Assembly: GCF_000733295.1 (NCBI RefSeq)
Contig: NZ_JPMI01000052.1
Location: 1 to 54,793 of the forward strand
Source of the DNA: Archangium violaceum Cb vi76
Lineage (GTDB): Bacteria; Myxococcota; Myxococcia; Myxococcales; Myxococcaceae
Direction of reading: 5' to 3'
DNA length: 54,793 nucleotides
Shown here: positions 45,900 through 54,793 of the stretch, piece by piece
Numbering within the stretch: position 1 is the stretch's first letter
Layout of the letters: each line of letters begins with the position of its first letter
Notes under the pieces: generated by a model
Databases searched by the model: none
The model's input: only the letters and a program-made list of their open reading frames with translations
What the model was told of the DNA's origin: nothing
Program-made: the position numbers and the translations under genes

Positions 45900-46856
45900 A
45901 TGTCGAATGAGCGGCGCCCGGGCCCCGTGGAGATGCTTCGCAACCTGGCCTTGTCACTCGAGCGTCTGGCGGCCCACGAGGCCGCGAGCAGTGTCGTGCG
46001 TGGCACGGCGGACGGGCTGCGCCAGGAGATGCCAGAGCTCGAGGGGCAGTTGCGCGCGCTCCTCCAGGACACGCTGACGGTCCTCGGGCGGCTGGCGCAT
46101 GAGGCGGCCGAGCACAAGCAGGTGGAGCCAGGGGTGGCCGCTCACGCCATCGCGGCCTCCGCGACCCAGGGAATGCTGGAGGTGCTGGAGCGGGAGTGGC
46201 AGGACGGCGGCCTGCCCCTCCATTCCTTCATCGAGCGGCTCAACCGTCTCCTGGACGGGGTGACGGACTTCGCCCACTTCCGCTCCGATGAGATTCGCAC
46301 CCCGAGGGAACGGGCCCAGGCCATCACCGAGACCATGGTGAAGACGGTGGTGCAACAGCTCCGCGAGGAACTGCCCGCGCTCGCGGAGGATCTGCGGGCG
46401 GTGGCTCCCGTGGGAGGAGAGCTCGCCGCGAAGGCGGGGCGGGGATTCGTCGAGGGCATCGAAGCGAAGCTCCGGGAGAACCCGGACCCCTTCGGAGACC
46501 TGCTCGAGAACGCGGGCCGGAAGCTGGTGCGTGGGTTGGCCGCCGGCCTCCGCGAGGAGCTGGCTTCCAACCCGGCGGTGTCGGGCGAGGTGCAGGGGGC
46601 CTCCCTCGAGACGCTCGCCGAGCTGACCGCCGCCGCGACCGTCCGGGGCGTGGGCGGAGCCCTGACGGAGCAGGTGCGCACCTGGCGGGAGGCCCTGGCG
46701 AGCAGCGGAACCCCGCGGCGCATGAGCCGGGAGCTCACGCGCGGCGTGCTGGAGGCGCTCGGAGCGGAACTGCGCCGGCCCCTGCTCGCCATCGCGAGCG
46801 CGGGCGGTCTCCTCACGCTCACCCTGCTCTCCATGCGCTGGCGGCGTCTGGCCTAG
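45900..46856 (+). CDS. Helical tail-anchored membrane protein of unknown function
   Basis: Protein of 318 residues, not recognised. It is almost entirely helical with repeated motifs of the form R-G-x4-L-R-x-E-L, for example VRGTADGLRQEMPELE, VVQQLREELPALAEDL and VRGLAAGLREELASNP. There is no signal peptide; a single hydrophobic segment (LLAIASAGGLLTLTLLSM) lies at the extreme C-terminus followed by RWRRLA, the profile of a tail-anchored protein facing the cytoplasm. The repeats may form a helical rod or bundle. Convergent with the next gene, one base separating the stop codons. 175 bp of non-coding DNA precede it, with no clear promoter. Confidence 0.75.
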   Translation: MSNERRPGPVEMLRNLALSLERLAAHEAASSVVRGTADGLRQEMPELEGQLRALLQDTLTVLGRLAHEAAEHKQVEPGVAAHAIAASATQGMLEVLEREWQDGGLPLHSFIERLNRLLDGVTDFAHFRSDEIRTPRERAQAITETMVKTVVQQLREELPALAEDLRAVAPVGGELAAKAGRGFVEGIEAKLRENPDPFGDLLENAGRKLVRGLAAGLREELASNPAVSGEVQGASLETLAELTAAATVRGVGGALTEQVRTWREALASSGTPRRMSRELTRGVLEALGAELRRPLLAIASAGGLLTLTLLSMRWRRLA

Positions 46857-46857
46857 A

Positions 46858-47820
46858 TTACTTGCCGCCCGAGGCCATGCGCTGCATCTGCGCGTTGTAC
46901 TCGGCCAGGGTGCCCAGCCCCACGGCCGCGCGGCGCGCGTCCACGTTCGCCTCGTCCTCGATGGGACGGGGCACCAGCTTGCCCTCCACCGTGTGGAACT
47001 GGGTGCCGTAGCGCTGCGGCTTGCCCTCGGCCACCAGCACGCGGTCCGTCAGGTAGGCCAGGTCCTTCGGCGAGCCCTCGCCCGCCGCCACCGACTTCTC
47101 CAGCAGCGGCAGGCACTGGCGCTGGAAGGCCACGTCCAGGTCCGCGTGCTGCACGAGCAGCCATGCCGCCTTCGCGCCCCGCTCGCCCACCAGCGTCTTC
47201 GTGGGCCAGCCCACCTGCGCGACGAGCTCCTTCATCCGCGCGGTGTTCTTCACGTCGATGGCCTTCATCCGCTCGTTGGCCGCCGTGTCCTTGAACCGAG
47301 CCGCGCCCGCGGCGTGCCGGGCGGCCTGGTCCTCCTCCATCATGCGCAGCAGCTCGTCGCGCAACTGCGGATTCCGGGCCTCCATGAGCTTCGCCTCGTT
47401 GGCGGCGGCCTTCTCGGCGATGCGGGCGAAGGCGGGCTCCTCGCGCAGGGAGGCCAGGTCCTCGTCCTGCTTCATGTGTCCGAGAGCGGCGAAGCCAGCG
47501 TCCACGGCGCGCTCGAGCCACGTGAGGGCCTCGGCCTTCTCACCCGCGAGCGCCGCGGCACAGGCGGCGTTGTAGCTCATGCCCTCGGTGCGCATGCCCT
47601 GCTCCCAGGCCCGCCGGTAGAGCGGAAGCGACTCGGTGCTCTTGCCGCTCGTGAGCAGCGCATCCGCCTGCATCGCCAGCGCGCGGGCCTCGGGCGTGGG
47701 CGCCGGTGCCGCCGCGGGCGCGGAAGCAGCAGCGGGCGCGGGCTTCTCGCTGGGGGCCGCCGTATGGGCACAGGCCGACAGCAGGCTCAGGGCGGCGAGT
47801 CGCACGATGAGGTGATTCAT
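46858..47820 (-). CDS. Lipoprotein with C-terminal DUF6624 domain
   Basis: Protein of 320 residues. Lipobox LLSAC puts the lipidated Cys at residue 16; an Ala/Pro-rich linker follows, then a TPR/SEL1-like region (about 45-130, LPLYRRAWEQGM, NAACAAALAG) and the DUF6624 region (about 150-315) with characteristic blocks EEDQAARH, GWPTKTLVGE, LLVQHADLDVAFQ, LTDRVLVAEG and RYGTQFH. The conserved His/Asp residues hint at a metal or catalytic site, but the domain's function is unknown. An AAGGGAG lies about 9 nt before the ATG. A hairpin GCCGGC/GCCGGC (47845-47861) sits in the leader. Confidence 0.85.
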   Translation of the reverse strand: MNHLIVRLAALSLLSACAHTAAPSEKPAPAAASAPAAAPAPTPEARALAMQADALLTSGKSTESLPLYRRAWEQGMRTEGMSYNAACAAALAGEKAEALTWLERAVDAGFAALGHMKQDEDLASLREEPAFARIAEKAAANEAKLMEARNPQLRDELLRMMEEDQAARHAAGAARFKDTAANERMKAIDVKNTARMKELVAQVGWPTKTLVGERGAKAAWLLVQHADLDVAFQRQCLPLLEKSVAAGEGSPKDLAYLTDRVLVAEGKPQRYGTQFHTVEGKLVPRPIEDEANVDARRAAVGLGTLAEYNAQMQRMASGGK

Positions 47821-48062
47821 TCAGTCATCTCCCTTGGAAAGGAGGCCGGCGGAAGGCCGGCGGAGGGGCGCGGATGCTAACGGAGAAGCCGGACATGCCC
47901 TCCTGACTGGACACCAGGCAGGCAGCCACTCACTCCTTCCCGCCGTGTGACGCCCCCGCCACGATAAAACCTGGATTACCGTCATTTGACCGCCATTCGC
48001 CCTTTTGCTTTGAGAGCCAACCACCTCGACCGGATGGGCGCTGTCCGTTAGAGTCGCGAGCC
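47821..48062. other. Divergent promoter region between two lipoprotein genes
   Basis: 242 bp. Near the minus-strand gene there is an 11-bp direct repeat AGGCCGGCGGA that also folds as GCCGGC-GGAAG-GCCGGC (47845-47861). On the plus side TTGACC (47986-47991) and the closer TCGACC...TAGAGT pair are promoter-like. No gene is seen. Confidence 0.5.
48026..48054 (+). promoter_or_regulatory. Candidate promoter of the 48063 lipoprotein gene
   Basis: -35 TCGACC (48026-48031), 17-nt spacer, -10 TAGAGT (48049-48054), only 8 nt before the ATG, with no Shine-Dalgarno. Transcription would begin at or next to the start codon. Confidence 0.4.
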
Positions 48063-48917
48063 ATGAATTTCGTGAGCCGGAAGCTGTGGATCGTCGGAGG
48101 AATGAGCCTGGCGCTGGGCGCGTGTGGAGCGAAGAATGTGGCGCCGGTGCAGCGGTACAGCCTGGGAGTGGCCCGCGCGGACTACCGCGACTACACGGGA
48201 GCCAAGGCGAACATCTGTGACGCGGAGACCCGCTGGCTGACGGACGAGCTGAGCGCGGTGAACGGTCTGATGACGCGCTTCCTGTCCGAGACCGAGCAGG
48301 TGAAGAACCCGAAGTCGGTGGACTACGCCCGCTCCATGGAGCTGCTGAAGGAGGCGTCGGGCTCGCTGGAGAAGGTGCTGAAGGTGCACCAGAACAACCT
48401 CCAGGCGGTGCAGAAGTGCGGCTTCGCGAAGAGCGGGGCCTTCCCGGACATCGCGAGGCGCGGCACGGAGCTGGTGGAGCAGTCGCGGGCGCGGATGGCC
48501 GAGGGGGCCCAGGTGCTCGCCCTGGAGGAGGCCCAGCGCAAGTGGAAGGCGGAGGCACCCCAGCGGGAGCAGGCGGCGCGCCAGACGTGGTGTGCCAAGA
48601 ACCCCGAGGTGGGCAGCACCGACCTGTACTACGCGCGCAAGTTCATCGACGGCACCACCGAGTGGCTCTTCTGTGATGGCCACGTCGTCCAGTCCGCCAA
48701 GGGAAGCGAGCCGGCGCTGTTCTCGCCCGAGGGACTCAGCGCGAAGGATCGCCGCAAGGTGAAGCCGCCGCGCTACCTCGAGGCGGCCCAGGGCTACCCG
48801 GTGGAGGAGATGGACAAGGAGCCGACGAGCGTCGCGGACGCGGCGGCCCCCGCTCCCGCGGCGGCTCCCGCTCCCGAACCGGCGCCCGCCCAGGGCACGG
48901 CCGCGGGCGGCAACTGA
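48063..48917 (+). CDS. Lipoprotein of unknown function with Ala/Pro-rich tail
   Basis: Protein of 284 residues, not recognised. Signal peptide with lipobox LALGAC (Cys21). The body (about 30-190) is helical with likely coiled coils (LEEAQRKWKAEAPQREQAARQ), contains a few conserved-looking Cys (ANICDAET, VQKCGFAK, TWCAKN, LFCDGH) that may form disulfides, and ends in a low-complexity Ala-Pro-Glu tail (PAPAAAPAPEPAPAQ) as seen in wall-spanning proteins. Convergent with the 48927-49631 gene (9-bp gap). Predicted to be anchored in the envelope. Confidence 0.8.
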   Translation: MNFVSRKLWIVGGMSLALGACGAKNVAPVQRYSLGVARADYRDYTGAKANICDAETRWLTDELSAVNGLMTRFLSETEQVKNPKSVDYARSMELLKEASGSLEKVLKVHQNNLQAVQKCGFAKSGAFPDIARRGTELVEQSRARMAEGAQVLALEEAQRKWKAEAPQREQAARQTWCAKNPEVGSTDLYYARKFIDGTTEWLFCDGHVVQSAKGSEPALFSPEGLSAKDRRKVKPPRYLEAAQGYPVEEMDKEPTSVADAAAPAPAAAPAPEPAPAQGTAAGGN

Positions 48918-48926
48918 GCCCCCGCG

Positions 48927-49631
48927 CTACGGCGCGTACGTCACCACCAGGTGGTTGGCGGTGAGCACCATCCCGCGCGGCGCGCCGCCGCCCGGGAGGG
49001 TGAGGTCGAAGGTGAAGGGCAGGCGCAGCACGCGCTCGTTCAGGGCGTTGCGCAGCATGCCCTCCGACTGGCTGCTGGAGTTCGCCTTGAGCTTCGTGCG
49101 CGAGGCATGGGCCCGGGCCATCAGGGCGTTGTCGCCGCCCATGGACAGCTCCACCACGAGGTCCGCCACCACGCCGGCCGCCACGCCCGACTGGAACTTG
49201 CGGACCTCGGCCTGGTAGGCCTTGGGGACGCTGCCGTTGTAGCGGATGTTGTCGCCGCGCATCTCCGCCCGGCAGGTGAGCGTGTTGAGCGGGCCGAAGC
49301 GCACGTCGGAGACGCGCTCGATGACGACCTCGCCCAGCAGATTCTGATCGAAGGTGCGGGCGGGCATCCGCATCGGCAGCAGCTGCGCGGCCATCTGCTC
49401 CAGGGCCGCGGGCGTGTAGTACATGGAGAAGGAGCGCCCCGCCTTGCCGGACGAGCGCAGCCCCTCCGTGTAGCGCGAGACGGACTGGAGGGCGCGGTCG
49501 AGCTGCTGCTGCTCCTCGGTGAGGCGCCGGTTGTCCTGCTCCGCCGAGCGCAGCCGCGTGGCGGCACTCGTGCCACAGCCCGTGCTCGCGACGGCCCACG
49601 CCACCAGGAGGCCCAGGGACAGCGCCCTCAT
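48927..49631 (-). CDS. Lipoprotein with short N-terminal coiled coil
   Basis: Protein of 234 residues, not recognised. Lipobox ASTGC (Cys20), then a coiled coil (about 27-50, RLRSAEQDNRRLTEEQQQLDRAL) and a beta-rich C-terminal domain (about 65-234) with VIERVSDVRFGP and VVADLVVELSMGGDN. The ATG at 49631 overlaps the stop of the upstream lipoprotein by ATGA, so the two are coupled. The shared design of both (lipid anchor, coiled coil, small beta domain) suggests they may assemble with each other. Function unknown. Confidence 0.8.
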   Translation of the reverse strand: MRALSLGLLVAWAVASTGCGTSAATRLRSAEQDNRRLTEEQQQLDRALQSVSRYTEGLRSSGKAGRSFSMYYTPAALEQMAAQLLPMRMPARTFDQNLLGEVVIERVSDVRFGPLNTLTCRAEMRGDNIRYNGSVPKAYQAEVRKFQSGVAAGVVADLVVELSMGGDNALMARAHASRTKLKANSSSQSEGMLRNALNERVLRLPFTFDLTLPGGGAPRGMVLTANHLVVTYAP

Positions 49632-50041
49632 GGCCCCACCACCCGGCAGGTGCCCTGGGACACGCGCCACGCCCCCGCCTTGCGAGGCGCGGAGAAGGTG
49701 GCCGTCATGCTGTAGGGCTGGCCGCGCAACTGGAAGCGGGCGTGCACGGCACCCGACTGGGGCAGCCCCGGCACCTGCGCGTTGGCCGGAGCCACGCCGG
49801 CGCAGCCCAGGTTGTTGAGGCCGGCGGCACCCTCCGCCTGCGCCACCACCTGGTAGGACTGCTGGAGCTCGGCCCTCTTGCGCTCCAGCTCGGCCCGGAG
49901 CTCCGTGTTGCGCGCCTCCAGCTCGTTCGCGCGCCGCTCCGTGGCCGAGCCCGAGGACGCACGGGCACCACTCCTGCTCGAAGCACACCCGGCCGCGCAC
50001 AGCGCGAGCACGGGCAACCAACACCAGCGGGACATGTTCAT
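49628..50041 (-). CDS. Small lipoprotein with coiled coil, partner of the next gene
   Basis: Protein of 137 residues, not recognised. Lipobox LCAAGC (Cys19), a Ser/Gly spacer, a heptad-like coiled coil (about 35-65, ELEARNTELRAELERKRAEL) and a short beta domain (about 75-137, VHARFQLRGQPYSMTATFSA). Two possible ATGs, 50041 and 50035; neither has a strong Shine-Dalgarno. It is the first gene of a two-gene coupled unit with the 48927-49631 lipoprotein. Confidence 0.78.
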   Translation of the reverse strand: MNMSRWCWLPVLALCAAGCASSRSGARASSGSATERRANELEARNTELRAELERKRAELQQSYQVVAQAEGAAGLNNLGCAGVAPANAQVPGLPQSGAVHARFQLRGQPYSMTATFSAPRKAGAWRVSQGTCRVVGP

Positions 50042-50063
50042 GGTCCCGCCAGGGTACCACTCC

Positions 50064-50927
50064 CTACCCGCTCAGCCGGGACAGGCGCTCGGCGAGCCGT
50101 GCATCGCCCCCCGCCTCCAGCGAGCGCAGCAGGGCCGGCAGGGAGCTGCCTCCCGAGACCAGGTGTCCCTCCACGTGCGGGCGCAGCGCGCTCCAGCGCT
50201 TCTCCCAGCCGTCGCCGGAGACACGGGGCCGCGCGCCCAGCAGCGAGCCCAGGCGCAGCGCCAGCTCGGGCTCGCCGAGCACCTCGGCCTGGCGGGACAG
50301 CAGCCCGATGGCGGCCTGGGCCGGCGTCCCCGCGGGGGCCCGCTTCCACTGCTCCAGCGTCCGGACGAAGGCCGCGGCGTCCAGCTCGGCCAGCAGCTCC
50401 AGGGCCACCCACAGCGGCAGCCGCGGCTCGCCCCGGGGCGCCACCACCTTCCCCATCAGTGACGTGAACACCGCGCCGAGGGCGGAGTGGCTGGCCGGGT
50501 CCACGCCTCCCAGCGCCCGGAGCGCGCGCCGCGCCCCGCGGGCCTGGAGCGACACCTTCCAGCTGCGTCCCCCCACCCGTGCATCGAGCGCGGTGAGGGC
50601 CTCGGCGGCCGCCGTCACCTGCTCCGCGGTCGGCTTGCCCCCGCGCACCCGGGGCGGCAGCACGAGCTTCGGAGTGGCGGCGGCCGCGCCCTTGGCGCCC
50701 TTGGGTGCCGGAGCGGCTTCCGCGGACACCTCCTGGTAGCCCTCGCGCAGCTTCTCGGCCACCTTGCGCTCGTACTCGCGCCGGGCGCCCGCCTCATCGT
50801 CGAACTCCTTCTCCTTGCGCTGTCCGTCGGTGCCCAACCGGCCGAACACCACGATGAAGGTGCTGCCCTGGACCTCGGCCATCCAGAACTTGGCGCTGGT
50901 GCCTTCCACGAACTCGAACCTGCGCAT
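50064..50927 (-). CDS. WGR domain protein
   Basis: Soluble protein of 287 residues. The N-terminal WGR-like domain (about 1-70) shows FEFVEGTSAKFW, FIVVFGRLGTDGQRKEKEF with the WGR equivalent FGR, and an AREYERKVAEKLREGY-type helix. A Lys/Ala/Pro linker (about 72-90) leads to a helical repeat-like part (about 100-287) with ALRALGGVDPAS and LALRLGSLLG. WGR domains occur in poly(ADP-ribose) polymerases and MolR-type regulators and bind nucleic acids; no catalytic domain is fused here, so the role is open. The start at 50927 was chosen because the frame upstream lacks domain homology. Divergent from the acetyltransferase gene. Confidence 0.82.
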   Translation of the reverse strand: MRRFEFVEGTSAKFWMAEVQGSTFIVVFGRLGTDGQRKEKEFDDEAGARREYERKVAEKLREGYQEVSAEAAPAPKGAKGAAAATPKLVLPPRVRGGKPTAEQVTAAAEALTALDARVGGRSWKVSLQARGARRALRALGGVDPASHSALGAVFTSLMGKVVAPRGEPRLPLWVALELLAELDAAAFVRTLEQWKRAPAGTPAQAAIGLLSRQAEVLGEPELALRLGSLLGARPRVSGDGWEKRWSALRPHVEGHLVSGGSSLPALLRSLEAGGDARLAERLSRLSG

Positions 50928-51008
50928 GGTGCTGCCCCTCCCGTACCCGGTGTGCGGATGCGGGCCGGACGCTACTACGAAGCGGCCCCGGCCGTGTGCC
51001 CGGGGCGC

Positions 51009-51014
51009 TACCAT
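51009..51014 (+). promoter_or_regulatory. Candidate -10 hexamer of the acetyltransferase gene
   Basis: TACCAT ends 9 nt before the ATG at 51024; no matching -35 and no Shine-Dalgarno are visible. Possibly another leaderless start. Confidence 0.3.
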
Positions 51015-51023
51015 CCCCCCCAC

Positions 51024-51497
51024 ATGATTCGTTCAGCGACCCCCGAGGACATCCCCTCCATCGCCCGGCTGATCCGGGCCCTGGCCGAGTACGAGAAGCT
51101 CTCCCACGAGGTCGTCCTGCGCGAGGAGGACCTGCGCCAGCACCTCTTCGGCGAGCGGCGCCATGCCGAGGTCGTCCTGGCCGAGGACGGCGGACAGGTG
51201 GTGGGCTTCGCCCTCTTCTTCCACAACTACTCCACCTTCCTCTCCAAGCCGGGCATCTACCTGGAGGACCTCTTCGTCCTGCCCGAGCAGCGCGGCCGGG
51301 GGCACGGCAAGCGCCTGTTGTCGCACCTGGCGAAGCTCGCCGTGGAGCGGGGCTGCGGCCGCTTCGAGTGGTCCGTGCTGGACTGGAACACCCCCTCCAT
51401 CGAGTTCTACAAATCCTTCGGCGCGGTACCGATGAGCGACTGGACCGTCTTCCGCGTCACGGGCGAGGCGCTGGAGCGGCTCGCCCGAGCGACTTGA
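51024..51497 (+). CDS. GNAT N-acetyltransferase (SSAT/thialysine acetyltransferase-like)
   Basis: Soluble enzyme of 157 residues with the GNAT fold. The acetyl-CoA motif QRGRGHGKRL (about residues 90-99) and the upstream strand GIYLEDLFVLPE are clear. The block IRALAEYEKLSHEVVLREEDL and YSTFLSKPGIYLEDLFV are those of the spermidine/spermine and thialysine N-acetyltransferase subfamily, with WNTPSIEFYKSFGA at the C-terminal part. It probably acetylates a primary amine of a small molecule; a polyamine or thialysine is the reasonable guess. Divergent from the WGR gene over 96 bp. Confidence 0.9.
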   Translation: MIRSATPEDIPSIARLIRALAEYEKLSHEVVLREEDLRQHLFGERRHAEVVLAEDGGQVVGFALFFHNYSTFLSKPGIYLEDLFVLPEQRGRGHGKRLLSHLAKLAVERGCGRFEWSVLDWNTPSIEFYKSFGAVPMSDWTVFRVTGEALERLARAT

Positions 51498-51549
51498 GCC
51501 CGGCTGCCCTCCATCCGGCCCGCCGCGGAGCGTCGCCGTGCGTTGATTG

Positions 51550-51575
51550 GAGAATCGGTGAGACGATCCATTCTC
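51550..51575 (+). promoter_or_regulatory. Inverted repeat upstream of the Ser/Thr kinase gene
   Basis: GAGAATCG (51550-51557) and CGAT-cca-TTCTC (51564-51575) form a nested inverted repeat with a short bulge, about 54 nt before the ATG. It could be an operator or an mRNA hairpin. TTGATT (51543-51548) just upstream resembles a -35 without a matching -10. Confidence 0.35.
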
Positions 51576-51628
51576 GCGTCCACACGGGCATGCCATTCTG
51601 CGTGGTAGGTGCGTGGTAGCGAGGCCTC

Positions 51629-54793
<3,165 letters not shown>

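Noticed and set aside
35800-47840. Shared CAAGGGAGATGA sequence before two genes (about 36575 and 47830)
   Set aside because: Short match made of a ribosome site and start-like codons; most likely coincidence.

Overview
This 54.8-kb window is very GC-rich chromosomal DNA from a delta-type predator/fruiting bacterium, most likely a myxobacterium of the Cystobacterineae (Archangium/Cystobacter/Myxococcus relatives). The signs are the density of multi-PAS/GAF histidine kinases, many lipoproteins, a long Ser/Thr kinase-TPR protein, a DUF2378 (TIGR02265) protein, which is a family largely confined to myxobacteria, and a PrkA-YeaH-SpoVR operon. I saw no rRNA, tRNA, insertion sequence, CRISPR array or prophage gene. 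The genus is inference.

Layout. 52-17153 is mainly a sensor island: three soluble histidine kinases with an RsbRD-like N-terminal domain (two of them a tandem duplication), a REC-PAS-PAS-GAF-GAF protein with no visible output domain, and a membrane CHASE3 hybrid kinase. Between them lie a RelE/ParE-like protein, a polytopic glycosyltransferase and a TPR lipoprotein. 17226-18781 is a two-gene ABC-2 exporter. 19116-23825 is the operon prkA-yeaH-spoVR behind a 334-bp structured leader. 24027-30056 holds an M23 peptidase, a methyltransferase broken by a one-base frameshift, the DUF2378 gene and glycogen phosphorylase with a hairpin terminator. 30057-35624 encodes one 1855-residue modular lipoprotein. 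35765-41040 (minus) carries dnaE followed by a dienoyl-CoA isomerase/reductase-like pair. 41392-45724 holds a Spy-like periplasmic protein, an M14-type metallopeptidase, an aldo/keto reductase, a ClC channel/antiporter and a small proline-rich membrane protein. 45900-51497 is a run of poorly characterised envelope genes (a tail-anchored helical protein and four lipoproteins), then a WGR protein and a GNAT acetyltransferase. 51629 to the window end is a Ser/Thr kinase-TPR gene that runs off the edge.

Functional themes. The window is dominated by environmental sensing (five sensor proteins plus two Ser/Thr kinases), envelope remodelling and surface lipoproteins, and starvation or storage metabolism (PrkA/SpoVR, glycogen breakdown, unsaturated fatty-acid oxidation). 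That fits a developmental lifestyle, but the link between the blocks is inference. The most notable items are a dispersed palindromic repeat that supplies the stop codon and tail of a kinase, a Shine-Dalgarno sequence buried in a hairpin before the isomerase gene, a four-fold RRT motif at the head of the Ser/Thr kinase, an output-less response-regulator protein overlapping a convergent kinase, and several genes with a -10-like hexamer so close to the start codon that they may be leaderless.
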